Assembly: GCF_000384395.1 (NCBI RefSeq)
Contig: NZ_ARWE01000001.1
Coordinates: forward strand, 186,001-250,000
Origin: Geopsychrobacter electrodiphilus DSM 16401
GTDB lineage: Bacteria > Desulfobacterota > Desulfuromonadia > Desulfuromonadales > Geopsychrobacteraceae
Length of the DNA: 64,000 bases
Reading direction: 5' to 3'
In this document: piece after piece, positions 27,676-36,607 of the stretch
How positions within the stretch are numbered: the first letter of the stretch is position 1
Layout: each line of letters begins with the position of its first letter
Made by a program: the position numbers and the translations under genes
The notes under the pieces: generated by a model
Database searches by the model: none
The model's input: only the letters and a program-made list of their open reading frames with translations
What the model was told of the DNA's origin: nothing

Positions 27676-29397
27676 ATGAAGCATCTGCTGCGCATTAATA
27701 TGGAGAGTCAAACCACACTCAGCGAAACTGTCGACCAGAAATATGCACTTTTCGGAGGGAGAAGTTTGATCGCCCAAATCCTCAACCAGGAGGTTGATGC
27801 CAGGGTAGTTCCCCTTGGTTCAGAAAATAAACTCATCCTTTGCCCCGGACTGTTTGTTGATACCGCGGCACCCTGCTCCGGGCGCATTTCGGTGGGGGGA
27901 AAGAGTCCACTGACCAAAACGATTAAGGAAGCCAACGCCGGCGGGACCATGGCTAAAAGAATGGCCGCCTTGGATTTGCATGGACTGGTTTTGGAGGGTC
28001 AGCCACCCAAGGACAAATGGTTTGTGCTGGTGGTGGATGCCTCTGGGGTCGAGTTTTTGTCGGCTCAGACTTACCTTGGAATGAACAACTACCAACTTGG
28101 GGAAGAGTTGAGAAAAAAGATGGGGAGTGATATCTCCATCGCTTCGATCGGTTTGGCCGGAGAACGGGGCTATTTGAACGCTTCGATTCAATTTACCGAC
28201 CTTGACGGGCACCCTTCCCGGGCCGCTGCGCGCGGTGGCCTCGGTGCCCTGATGGGCTCCAAGGGGGTGAAAGCGATCGTCTTCAAGGATCCGGAGACGA
28301 CGGATTGGGCGTATGTGGCCAAAGCGAATTTTGTTGCGGCCAACAAGGCTTATGGCCAGGCTATTCTGGCGCACCCCTTTTCGGGACAGGGCCTGCCTGC
28401 GCTGGGGACCGCTCTTTTGGTTAACGTGACCAACGAAATGGGCATTTTGCCGACGCATAATTTCAGCAAGGGGCGTTGGGAGCATGCCGAAGAGACCAGC
28501 GGCGAGCGGATCGCCGAGCTGCAAGCAGAACGGGGCGGCAAGCAGACCCATGCCTGCCAGCGCGGCTGCACCATTCGCTGTTCCCAGGTCTATAACGACA
28601 AGGAGGGCAAATACCTGACCTCGGGGTTCGAGTATGAAACTATCGGGCTGTTCGGGGCGAACTGCGGAATTCGGGATATCGATGTTATCGCCAGACTGGA
28701 CAGACTTTGTGACGACCTCGGCGTCGATACTATGGACGCGGCCTGTGCGCTTGGCATGTGTATGGAAGCCGGTCTGATAGCCTTCGGCGATGCCGCGGGG
28801 GCCTTGCGTCTTGCGCAGGAGATGATCGAGGGCACCGAACTGGGGCGGATTCTTGGTAATGGGACTGAAGCTACCGGTAGACACCTCGGAGTAAAGCGGA
28901 TCCCTACGGTAAAAGGTCAGGCGATGGCGGCCTATGACCCCCGCGGGTTAAAGGGCACCGGGGTGACCTACGCGACAAGTCCTATGGGGGCCGATCATAC
29001 AGCTGGTTGCACAGTCGGCGACCAGAGTCTTGATGGAAGGTGCAAGGACGGGCAGGTCGAACTTTCGCGTAATCTGCAGATCATGATGACAGTCTTTGAC
29101 TCTCTGGGAATGTGTATTTTTTCCGGATTCTGCTGTGAAGATCCCAAGGTGCTCGGGTATCTGATCGATATGGCCGCTGCCAAGTTCGGCGGTGATTGGG
29201 ACGTCAACCGTCTCATGGGTCTCGGGGTACAGACCTTGCTCTTGGAAAAGCAGTTCAATAAGGCTGCCGGTTTTACCGAGAAGGACGACCGTCTGCCGCA
29301 ATTCATGTACACCGAGGTTCTCGAAACGGCAGGTACGACCTTTGATCTCACCACCGAGGATCTGGCCAAGACCCTCGCTTTTGGCGAATCAGTGTGA
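27676..29397 (+). CDS. aor: Aldehyde:ferredoxin oxidoreductase (tungsten, AOR family)
   Basis: 573 residues. The N-terminal domain has the AOR pattern GRSLIAQILNQEVD and APCSGRISVGGKSPLT. The 4Fe-4S ligands are CQRGCTIRC with the fourth in DSLGMCIFSG. AOR oxidises aldehydes to acids with ferredoxin as acceptor, using W-bis-molybdopterin, in the cytoplasm. It starts 43 bases after qhpE in the same direction, so it would oxidise the aldehyde released by the amine dehydrogenase. Its MoaD-like partner gene is decayed next door. Confidence 0.9.
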   Translation: MKHLLRINMESQTTLSETVDQKYALFGGRSLIAQILNQEVDARVVPLGSENKLILCPGLFVDTAAPCSGRISVGGKSPLTKTIKEANAGGTMAKRMAALDLHGLVLEGQPPKDKWFVLVVDASGVEFLSAQTYLGMNNYQLGEELRKKMGSDISIASIGLAGERGYLNASIQFTDLDGHPSRAAARGGLGALMGSKGVKAIVFKDPETTDWAYVAKANFVAANKAYGQAILAHPFSGQGLPALGTALLVNVTNEMGILPTHNFSKGRWEHAEETSGERIAELQAERGGKQTHACQRGCTIRCSQVYNDKEGKYLTSGFEYETIGLFGANCGIRDIDVIARLDRLCDDLGVDTMDAACALGMCMEAGLIAFGDAAGALRLAQEMIEGTELGRILGNGTEATGRHLGVKRIPTVKGQAMAAYDPRGLKGTGVTYATSPMGADHTAGCTVGDQSLDGRCKDGQVELSRNLQIMMTVFDSLGMCIFSGFCCEDPKVLGYLIDMAAAKFGGDWDVNRLMGLGVQTLLLEKQFNKAAGFTEKDDRLPQFMYTEVLETAGTTFDLTTEDLAKTLAFGESV

Positions 29398-29428
29398 ATA
29401 ACTGCAACTCTGAAAAAGGGTTGAACAA

Positions 29429-29533
29429 ACGCTGCGGATCGACGTCGAACTTTTTGCCACCATCCGGATCGGTCGCTTAAAGCAAGGGCAAAGCGGCTAC
29501 CTGGACGAGGCTAGTTATCTGGCATGCAATTAA
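29429..29533 (+). pseudogene. Truncated MoaD-like gene after the aldehyde oxidoreductase
   Basis: The frame LRIDVELFATIRIGRLKQG at 29432 reads as the first strand and helix of the MoaD/ThiS-type carrier usually found after AOR genes. It has ACG where an ATG would be expected (29429, after AAAAAGGG) and stops after 33 codons at 29531, before the C-terminal GlyGly. The end abuts the stop of the convergent methyltransferase gene, so a deletion at that junction is likely. Confidence 0.6.
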
Positions 29534-30456
29534 GTATGAAGCTGCTCTGCCAGCATGGCGATATGGTCGGGACCGATACCACAGCAGCCCCCGATCAGGG
29601 TCGCACCTTCGTCTCGCCATTGTTGTGCCCAGTGCAGGTAAGCCGAAGGCGTCAAGTCTGTACGTATTTTATTGAGGCCCTCGTTTGCGGACAGGGTTTG
29701 AAGCTGCGGGGAAAATGCGTTGGCATAGGCTCCAAGTTCAAGGTCTGGTGTGCCGGCGGATACCAGTGTTTCCCGTGCTACTTGAAGTGCTCCCCTGATG
29801 ACTTCTGGCTGGCAACAGTTAAATAGAATCGCATCGACCTCCAGGCCGGACAAGGATTTCACGGCGGATACGATGGACTCTCCAGATCTCAATAGCGGCT
29901 CAGGGGTGGGCACGGCATCTTCGAGAGAGAAGGAGACCCAGATTGGCTTCGTCCCCTTATCCAGACTTCGGATCAATGAGGTTACGCGTACAGCCTCGGC
30001 CACAAGGCTTTGTGTTTCGCAAAGCCATAAATCGACATAGGGACCAAGCCCCTCTATTAAGGGCGTAGCAATTTCGGCAACGCGGTCAGCCTGATAGAGG
30101 TCGGCTCGATAAGATCCGAACAATGGTGGAATAGAGCCTGCGACCCGCGTGTTCGTTTGAGTTTCTTTAACGGCTGCACGTGCCACTTGTCCCGCTGTCG
30201 CGGCCAGGAGCCTGCCCTGGTTTTTGAAACGTTCCTCTCCGATATGGAAAGGAACCAGAGCATAACTGTTCGTTGTGATGACAGAAGCCCCGCTCTTTAT
30301 GAACGCCTTATGGACCTCTTTGACCGTTTCGGGAGCCTCGATCATCGCTAACGCCGACCACTCCGGTTGTTTAAAAGGGGCCCCACGAAGTTCAAGCTCT
30401 CGCCCCATGCCACCATCCAGAATAGTGATCTTGGTTTCCAACGATTTAACAGTCAT
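29530..30456 (-). CDS. Homocysteine S-methyltransferase family protein
   Basis: 308 residues of the Hcy-binding TIM barrel (MmuM/BHMT-type). Key pieces: TILDGGMGRELE, SGASVITTNSYAL, WLCETQSL and the zinc ligands FNCCQPE and GGCCGIGP. It would methylate homocysteine to methionine from S-methylmethionine or a betaine-like donor; the donor cannot be told. Two starts are possible (GTG 30459, ATG 30456); the ATG is used, though GAGGAG is only two bases away. Confidence 0.82.
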   Translation of the reverse strand: MTVKSLETKITILDGGMGRELELRGAPFKQPEWSALAMIEAPETVKEVHKAFIKSGASVITTNSYALVPFHIGEERFKNQGRLLAATAGQVARAAVKETQTNTRVAGSIPPLFGSYRADLYQADRVAEIATPLIEGLGPYVDLWLCETQSLVAEAVRVTSLIRSLDKGTKPIWVSFSLEDAVPTPEPLLRSGESIVSAVKSLSGLEVDAILFNCCQPEVIRGALQVARETLVSAGTPDLELGAYANAFSPQLQTLSANEGLNKIRTDLTPSAYLHWAQQWRDEGATLIGGCCGIGPDHIAMLAEQLHT

Positions 30457-30638
30457 CACTCCTCACACTCTTTGTGATCATGAAAACTGATGCGGTGTTT
30501 CGGGTCCGCAGAGGACGAGATTGCATGTTGACATGGGGTCGACTCATGTTGCGACAATAGGGATGAAGCCAGAACAATGCAACCGGGGAATTTGCCCTTC
30601 CCGGTCGACCCTTTAAGACAAGATCACAGGATCCTATT

Positions 30639-31106
30639 ATGCTAATTTGCAAAACAGTTCCCTTAAGAAAAACACTCTTTCTAACGAGCATTTTTCTTGT
30701 TTCCTGTTCGGGAAGCATCCCCCCAACCCTTGGCGTCTCTGGTTCCAGGATGGCTCCCTGTCCGTCTTCACCGAACTGTGTTTCGAGTGATGCCCAGGAC
30801 AATGAGCATCTGGTTGCCCCGTTTCAGATTGTCTGTCCGACCATGGACGCCTGGAGGGTCGCGCGGGATTTACTCTCGAAGCTCCCGCGTACGCGGATTG
30901 TGACGGAAAAACCTGATTATCTGCACGCCGAATGCCGCAGCGCCCTGTTCGGTTTTGTTGATGATCTTGAGCTCAACCTGCGGTCTTCCGAAAGGATCAT
31001 CGCGGTCCGTTCGGCCTCGCGTCTGGGGTATTCAGATTTCGGTGTCAATCGCCGCCGCATTGAAGGGCTGAGGGCAGCTCTCATCAGCCGCGGGGTTGTA
31101 AAATAG
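30639..31106 (+). CDS. DUF1499 lipoprotein
   Basis: 155 residues. The N-terminus has a lipoprotein signal with lipobox FLVSC (Cys23). The body matches DUF1499: PCPSSPNCVSSD, the DAWRVARDLL helix, YLHAECRSALFGFVDDLEL, and SASRLGYSDFGVNRRRIEGLR at the end. Its function is unknown. No ribosome site is obvious before the ATG. Confidence 0.8.
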   Translation: MLICKTVPLRKTLFLTSIFLVSCSGSIPPTLGVSGSRMAPCPSSPNCVSSDAQDNEHLVAPFQIVCPTMDAWRVARDLLSKLPRTRIVTEKPDYLHAECRSALFGFVDDLELNLRSSERIIAVRSASRLGYSDFGVNRRRIEGLRAALISRGVVK

Positions 31107-31137
31107 GCCGCACTCAGTTGTCGCCCTGGGATCGATT

Positions 31138-31758
31138 TTAGTGAGCGACAGGAATCAGAATTTCATTGCGCCGCATGAACCAGGGGACAAAAGGCGCGTT
31201 GTATCGTGCCCAGACCGCTTCTCCGTTAACGGTCAGGCCTTCTTGTTGAATCCAGACATCCAGTTTTGCCTTGTTCTGCTGATAGTTCTTTTTACTCCAA
31301 AACCCGGAGTAGCGCACTGTCGCCACGCGCCTGGCGGGAACCTGGCGCAGCCTGATCAGAGGGTCGTCTGGAGTCGGAAGGGTTTCGATGCTGTAGGACG
31401 CTGGCATCATAAAGCTGACCGCCCAACGATCCCCTGATTTTTGTTGTCCGACCGGGGCGGTCATCGCAATATTTTCGCCCTGCGTCTGGGCGACCGGCGC
31501 AGTCATGGCGATTTTTGTTTGGGATTGGTTGTCCCCGGAGATGTAACGAAACAGCCGCCGAAATGCGCTGCTTCCCGCCTTCTCAAAGTCGGCATCGACA
31601 AGAGTCTCGGCGAGCAGAGAGGGCGCATAATCGCGAATTTCAAAAGCGGCTTCTGTTTTGACGACTGCGTATGGGGCTTCTTCAATAGCCATAGTGTTAT
31701 GCGATCCTGAGAGTATGATGATCAAAGTGAGAATGATCAGCGGGGTTCGTTGTTTCAT
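31138..31758 (-). CDS. SOUL-family heme-binding protein, exported
   Basis: 206 residues with a signal peptide (LIIILSGSHNTMA). The SOUL domain is complete: YAVVKTEAAFEIRDYAP, FRRLFRYISGDN, KIAMTAPV twice, WAVSFMMPASYS and YSGFWSKKNYQQNKAKL. Such proteins bind heme or tetrapyrroles. It lies at the end of the minus-strand lipid operon and may belong to the same photo-oxidative group. Confidence 0.88.
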   Translation of the reverse strand: MKQRTPLIILTLIIILSGSHNTMAIEEAPYAVVKTEAAFEIRDYAPSLLAETLVDADFEKAGSSAFRRLFRYISGDNQSQTKIAMTAPVAQTQGENIAMTAPVGQQKSGDRWAVSFMMPASYSIETLPTPDDPLIRLRQVPARRVATVRYSGFWSKKNYQQNKAKLDVWIQQEGLTVNGEAVWARYNAPFVPWFMRRNEILIPVAH

Positions 31759-31857
31759 TCACTTTCTCCCGTGTCATTTGAGGTTTTGACTGTCATTATG
31801 CGCTACCGTAAAGAGAGCGCTTAATGACAGAGAGTTCCGATTAATTACAACAATCCG

Positions 31858-32094
31858 TTACATACCACCCGTCGCTGGGGCAAAAGCAACCCGGTCACCT
31901 TCATGGAGCCGGGTTGTCTGCGGAACAATGACGTTGTTCACATAGACCAGTTTAATCTCTTTACCCTGAAATCCGAGCTTGTCAATCAGGTTGTTGACAC
32001 TGGCTCCGGTGGGCAGCTCATGGGCGGTACTGTCGCGGTAATCACAGACATCCCTTTTGACCAATTGAGCGAAGCATTTTAACGAGACTTTCAT
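31858..32094 (-). CDS. MoaD/ThiS-family sulfur carrier protein
   Basis: 78 residues, starting MKVSLKCFAQL and ending PATGGM. The GlyGly near the C-terminus is the adenylation/thiocarboxylation site, here followed by one extra Met that would need removal. The ATG at 32094 is chosen because AAAGGAG lies 8 bases upstream; the frame extends six codons further. It could feed molybdopterin or tungstopterin synthesis for the aldehyde oxidoreductase, or thiazole or cysteine synthesis. Confidence 0.8.
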   Translation of the reverse strand: MKVSLKCFAQLVKRDVCDYRDSTAHELPTGASVNNLIDKLGFQGKEIKLVYVNNVIVPQTTRLHEGDRVAFAPATGGM

Positions 32095-32174
32095 GGCTGA
32101 AACTCCTTTCACAGGTTAATTGATTGCCAGCGCCGGGAACCTGGATCCCTCACTGACTCTCTTCCCTCCCTATC

Positions 32175-32765
32175 TCACAGACCATTTTCAGTGCCTCCTG
32201 CTAACAAGTGATCCCTGAAGCCCTTGCTGATCGGTTTCTCCCCCAGCCAGATCCCGAAATAAGCGCCGGCGAAGTCGGCTCCGGGGGCAGTGCCGAGCAG
32301 CTCATCATTCAGGTGCAGCTCAGTCCCACGGCCCGGCAGGTAGATTAGACGGTAGCGATCACCCGGCTCGACATCACGAAACAGGGCATAAAAGGTCTTT
32401 AACCGTGCCGACAGGCTGGCATACTCTGCGTCGTTAAGAACTTTTTTCAACAGCTTGTCCGAAGCGGACGCGAAATCTGCGGCCTTGATGCCATGGAAGT
32501 AAGAAAGCTCCAGACTTTTGCTAATGTCAGTGTTCCAGTCCTCTGAGCTGTGGTTCTCAGGCAGATACAAGGCCCCGGCATAGACATTAATAAAACCGGC
32601 CCATTTCATCAGCGCGACGCCCTGAATTCTGAGCGGGGTCCCTTCCACCAGTATGTGATCTTCAAACCCGACACCTTTTATTTCAGCGGCCTGCAGGCTT
32701 GTACCCAACACAAACAGGACGGCAAGCAGAGGGCAGATCAGGGAAGATTTCACTCTTTTTCGCAT
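32175..32765 (-). CDS. Chalcone isomerase-like exported protein
   Basis: 196 residues with a signal peptide (LAVLFVLGTSLQAA). The fold pattern is that of bacterial chalcone-isomerase-like proteins: GVGFEDHILVEGTPLRIQG, FINVYAGALYLPE, and a C-terminal AYFGIWLGEKPISKGFRD. Enzyme activity is unproven in bacteria; a lipid-binding role is more likely. It overlaps the DUF2878 gene by 16 bases and ends the lipid operon. Confidence 0.82.
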   Translation of the reverse strand: MRKRVKSSLICPLLAVLFVLGTSLQAAEIKGVGFEDHILVEGTPLRIQGVALMKWAGFINVYAGALYLPENHSSEDWNTDISKSLELSYFHGIKAADFASASDKLLKKVLNDAEYASLSARLKTFYALFRDVEPGDRYRLIYLPGRGTELHLNDELLGTAPGADFAGAYFGIWLGEKPISKGFRDHLLAGGTENGL

Positions 32766-33331
32766 AGCGGAAGTTCTCCTGTCTTGCAGAGGGTTCCCAG
32801 GCCGCGATACTGACCTTCAGGCGCAGCGATTCTGGTGCGCAACCAGAATAACAGCGGAATCATCACCCCCCAGACAAGCGCCAGAGAGCTAAGGCTGAAG
32901 ATCAGATTACCACCAAACTCAGCCGCTCCGATTCTGACTCCACCCAAGTAGGCCAGCGGCCCGCCGAGCAGCCCGAGGCTGGCCCCCAGCAGATAACGCC
33001 CGGACAGCCAGTTGAGCGAGAAACGCAACAGGCTGGCGAACTGGGCCCAGATAACGAACACCCAGAGCGGCAGCCACAACCCCCAGTTCGGGTCGGTCCT
33101 GAAGGTCAAAACTCCGAACCTCTGCTGCAGACTGTCGACCAGGATGCCGAGCAGGCAGGTGATAAGGATCAACTTTAGCTCGGCGCTCCGTGAATCGGTC
33201 AGCAACAGGTGGACAAGCAGCAACAGCAGCGCCGCCAGGGCGCCACTCAAGGGGTAGTCCCAGGCCGCGCCAAGTACGCAGCAGAACCAGCCGAGCTGGT
33301 AAAGAAGAATATTAAGCAGCTTGCTCTTCAT
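32750..33331 (-). CDS. DUF2878 membrane protein
   Basis: 193 residues from ATG 33331 (an in-frame ATG lies four codons earlier). It has about five hydrophobic segments and the DUF2878 pattern YQLGWFCCVLGAA, GILVDSLQQRFGVL, PLWVFVIWAQFA, and GGPLAYLGGVRIGA. Function unknown; the family travels with the cyclopropane-synthase/flavoprotein cluster. It overlaps the CFA gene's 3' end. Confidence 0.78.
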   Translation of the reverse strand: MKSKLLNILLYQLGWFCCVLGAAWDYPLSGALAALLLLLVHLLLTDSRSAELKLILITCLLGILVDSLQQRFGVLTFRTDPNWGLWLPLWVFVIWAQFASLLRFSLNWLSGRYLLGASLGLLGGPLAYLGGVRIGAAEFGGNLIFSLSSLALVWGVMIPLLFWLRTRIAAPEGQYRGLGTLCKTGELPLCEKE

Positions 33332-35327
33332 CGCTGACATCATCCTGAACCTCTTTTGCGTTTGCCGGTTTCTCTACCACCAGCTGGGCCAGATCGATGA
33401 TCCTGGCTTCAAAACCGGCCATGCAATAGGAAAAATAGTAATCCCACTTGCGCAGAAAGTTATCGTTATAACCAAGCCGCACAATCTCGCGCCGCCTGGC
33501 CAGCAGCGTCTCGCGCCAACACTCCAGGGTGCGCGCATAATCGAGACCGAAATGCTCCAGCTGACCAAAAATAAGGCGCGATCCGGCGGCCATCTCTTTG
33601 GCCAGCACACCGACCGAGGGGAGGTGTCCACCCGGGAAGATGTGTTTGCGGATCCAGTCGGAGCTGTAGCGATAGGCGGTATATTTGCGGTCAGGGATGG
33701 TGATGACCTGAATCACGGCCTTGCCGCCCGGTTGTAACAGACGCTCACAGGTGGCGAAGAAAGGTTTGAGCCCGGCATGGCCAACCGCTTCGAGCATCTC
33801 GATGGACACGATCTTGGAATACTCTCCCTTAACCTGGCGATAGTCGCAGAGCTGCAGATCAATACTCCCTTCCAGGCCGGCAGCCTTAACCCGCTCGCGG
33901 GCCAGGGCCAGCTGTTCATGCGACAGGGTGATCCCGGTCAGTCGGCAGCCAGTCTGGCGCACCGCCTCAATGGCGAAGCTCCCCCAACCGCAGCCGATCT
34001 CCAGCACATGATCCTCGCTGGTGATCCCGGCTTTGGCGATGATCGTTGCTATTTTGTTGCGCTGAGCTTTTGCCAGGCTGGTCTCCTTTGAGGGAAAGAT
34101 TGCGGCAGAATAGGTCATGCTCTTATCGAGGAAAGTTGCGAAAAAATCGTTACTCAGGTCGTAGTGTTCGCGAATATTGCGTGAGCTGCCTTTGAGGGTA
34201 TTGGCGCGCAGCAGATGGCGCAGATAGTTAAGTCCGCGGCCGATCTTCGCAGTGAAAATCCGCCGATCATCCAGCGCTGCTTCGTTGGCCGCCAGCAGTC
34301 TCAGCAGGCCGGGCAGATCATCCGCCGTCCAGTCGCCATCGGTGTAGGCTTCGCCAAAGCCGATATCCCCTGAAAACATGGCGCGCCGGAAAAAACGATT
34401 CTCGCGGATCTCCATTTTCATGGCAGGTGCGCTCCCTGGTTGGCCGAAAACATAGCTGCGGCCATCGGGAATTGTGACCTGCAGTTCGCCTTCAGGCAGA
34501 CGCGAGAGAAATTTGAAGCAGAGCAACATGCCGAGCCGGTCGAGCAGGGTCGGTGGCACGGCACGCACGGTCATGGTCTGATTCGGAACGGGCTTGTCAT
34601 ACACGGGAAGCCTCCTTTGCCAATAGAGTTTTGCCGCCTGCCAGAGGATGCGGGGCATGGTGAGGCTGGCGCCGAGCGGGAATTTCAATATGATGCCCAG
34701 CAGGTTGTGGGTGGTGAAGGGCCGGGATTGGCCCTGCAACCTGGCCACCAGCATCAGCTCACCTTCCAGAAAATAGTTGATCTGGTTGTCGAGGTCGTGG
34801 TCCGGCCCAGTCAGCTGGAACTGATACTCTCCCTGACGCTTAAAGAAGGGGGAAACGTGAAACTGTTTTGCCGTCGTATATTGCAGCCGATCAGCCTTCG
34901 CTCCAGACTCAGGTTTGCTGAGGAGATAGAGATGCATCTCACCAAAAGTATTTCTGACCTGGGTCAGCACGCAGAGCAGTTCGTCGGTTGCAGAGTAGCA
35001 GTAGAAAAAACTGATCGGATTAAAGACGTAGTTGAAATAACGTGCGGCGGTGACCAGCACCACGCGGGCCGGTTCGATGTTGATTGCCGCGTCCTGTAAA
35101 ACTTTGGCCAACTTTACGCGGATCGGCTCAGCTCCGGGCTGCAGGTAGTCACGGTCGTAAATCGCTACCGGCCGCAGTTGGTTGTAGCCGAACAGCGGGT
35201 TCTGGCGCGCAAGGAGTGGCAGCTCATCCAGATCAAACGCGTAAAAATAGGCCGGGTAGCGAAAGCTGTGTTGCAGCGGAGCCAGGCGCGCGTGACTGAC
35301 CTCACCCTGGTAGATCACGGATTTCAT
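33312..35327 (-). CDS. Fusion of DUF1365 with cyclopropane-fatty-acid synthase
   Basis: 671 residues. Residues 1-~240 are DUF1365 (YQGEVSHARLAPLQHSFRYP, NPISFFYCY, MHLYLL). Residues ~270-660 are a SAM-dependent cyclopropane synthase-type methyltransferase: NIREHYDLSNDFFATFLD, EIGCGWGSFAIEA, IVSIEMLEAVGHAG, WIRKHIFPGGHLPS and the C-terminal CWRETLLARRREI. These two are usually separate adjacent genes; here they are a single frame. The product would modify unsaturated acyl chains in the membrane. It overlaps the flavoprotein gene by 4 bases. Confidence 0.88.
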   Translation of the reverse strand: MKSVIYQGEVSHARLAPLQHSFRYPAYFYAFDLDELPLLARQNPLFGYNQLRPVAIYDRDYLQPGAEPIRVKLAKVLQDAAINIEPARVVLVTAARYFNYVFNPISFFYCYSATDELLCVLTQVRNTFGEMHLYLLSKPESGAKADRLQYTTAKQFHVSPFFKRQGEYQFQLTGPDHDLDNQINYFLEGELMLVARLQGQSRPFTTHNLLGIILKFPLGASLTMPRILWQAAKLYWQRRLPVYDKPVPNQTMTVRAVPPTLLDRLGMLLCFKFLSRLPEGELQVTIPDGRSYVFGQPGSAPAMKMEIRENRFFRRAMFSGDIGFGEAYTDGDWTADDLPGLLRLLAANEAALDDRRIFTAKIGRGLNYLRHLLRANTLKGSSRNIREHYDLSNDFFATFLDKSMTYSAAIFPSKETSLAKAQRNKIATIIAKAGITSEDHVLEIGCGWGSFAIEAVRQTGCRLTGITLSHEQLALARERVKAAGLEGSIDLQLCDYRQVKGEYSKIVSIEMLEAVGHAGLKPFFATCERLLQPGGKAVIQVITIPDRKYTAYRYSSDWIRKHIFPGGHLPSVGVLAKEMAAGSRLIFGQLEHFGLDYARTLECWRETLLARRREIVRLGYNDNFLRKWDYYFSYCMAGFEARIIDLAQLVVEKPANAKEVQDDVSDEEQAA

Positions 35328-36607
35328 AATTTCCCTCCCAGTGCGGTCCCGACTGCAACCGCAGAGCGAACAGCATCTTCATGGAACCCATAGCCGAAAT
35401 AACTGCCGCAGAACCAACTGTCGCGCTGGCCGTTAAGCTGCGGAAGTTCCGGCTGCGTCGCAAGTGAGTCGAAACTGTATTGCGGGTGCATATAGTCGAA
35501 CTCGGCGATCACCGTTTCTGGTCGGAACTGTTGCTGTAGGTTGAGGGTCACGCAGTAGTCCTGTTTAGCTTTAAAACCCTGTAGCAGGTTCATGTAGTAG
35601 CTGACATAAACAGGCTGAGTCGCAGAATCCTGGGAGGTGCGGGTAAAGTTCCAGGCCGCCCAGGCCGATTTACGCTTGGGCAACAAAGACGAATCGGTGT
35701 GCAGTACGGTGCGGTTGAGCTGATAGCTCCAGGGGGAGAGCAGGCGTTTTTCGTCAGCGCTTGGATCGCCCAGCAGGCGCAGGGCCTGATCGGCATGGCA
35801 GGCGATGACCACCCGCTCGAACTGCTCGCTGTGACCATCGGCAAACTGCAGTCGCACGCCATCAGCTTCGCGAAAGACCTTTTCCACGCCAGCGTTCAAT
35901 TGAATATCACCATTGAACTCCTGCCGGAAAGCTTTCACGTAGGCAAAGCTGCCGCCAACCACCGTCTTCCATTGCGGCCGGTTGCGCACTGACAAAAGGC
36001 CATGGTTCTTGAAAAAACGCAGAAAGGCCTCGGCTGGAAAGTCAGCGGCCCGTAGTGCCGGGGTCGACCAGATCGCTGCCGCCATGGGCAGAAGGTAATT
36101 ATTGACCATAAAAGATGAATATTTCTTATGCTGCAGATATTCACCAAGGGTCACTGCAGGCACAGCATCGGTAGTAAGTTCCTTACGTGCGTTGCTGTTG
36201 AAGCGACTGATTTCCAACAGGAAACGGTAAAATTCGGGGCTGGCCAGATTGCGGCGTTGGGCAAACAGGCCGTTCAGGTCGTTCCCAGCGTAAACCAGCC
36301 CGCTCTGCAGGCACTGAAAGCCGAAGGACATTTCTGAATTACGGGTTTCGACACCGAGTCGCGCCAGAAATTTTTGAAACAGCGGATAAGTGGCTTCGTT
36401 CAGCACGATAAAGCCGGTATCAACTGCCAGGCCGGCATCAGGTCCAGAGCTGATTTCGATGGTGTTGGTGTGGCCGCCCAGGTAGTGGTTCTGCTCGAAC
36501 AGGCTGACTTGATAACGATCCTGTAAAAGATAGGCAGAAACGATTCCGGCGACACCGCCACCGATGACTGCGACCCGCTGTTTTGTTGTCGATGATGTAG
36601 AAGTCAT
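35324..36607 (-). CDS. FAD-dependent amine-oxidase-type flavoprotein of lipid cluster
   Basis: 427 residues from ATG 36607 (GGAGGGG upstream; overlaps the previous stop by ATGA). The N-terminal Rossmann motif is VIGGGVAGIVSAYLL with FEQNHYLGGHTN. The protein matches the NAD(P)/FAD-dependent proteins that pair with cyclopropane synthase and DUF1365, including the desaturase-type enzyme implicated in furan fatty acid synthesis in alphaproteobacteria. The family role in fatty-acyl chain oxidation is likely but unproven here. Confidence 0.82.
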   Translation of the reverse strand: MTSTSSTTKQRVAVIGGGVAGIVSAYLLQDRYQVSLFEQNHYLGGHTNTIEISSGPDAGLAVDTGFIVLNEATYPLFQKFLARLGVETRNSEMSFGFQCLQSGLVYAGNDLNGLFAQRRNLASPEFYRFLLEISRFNSNARKELTTDAVPAVTLGEYLQHKKYSSFMVNNYLLPMAAAIWSTPALRAADFPAEAFLRFFKNHGLLSVRNRPQWKTVVGGSFAYVKAFRQEFNGDIQLNAGVEKVFREADGVRLQFADGHSEQFERVVIACHADQALRLLGDPSADEKRLLSPWSYQLNRTVLHTDSSLLPKRKSAWAAWNFTRTSQDSATQPVYVSYYMNLLQGFKAKQDYCVTLNLQQQFRPETVIAEFDYMHPQYSFDSLATQPELPQLNGQRDSWFCGSYFGYGFHEDAVRSAVAVGTALGGKL

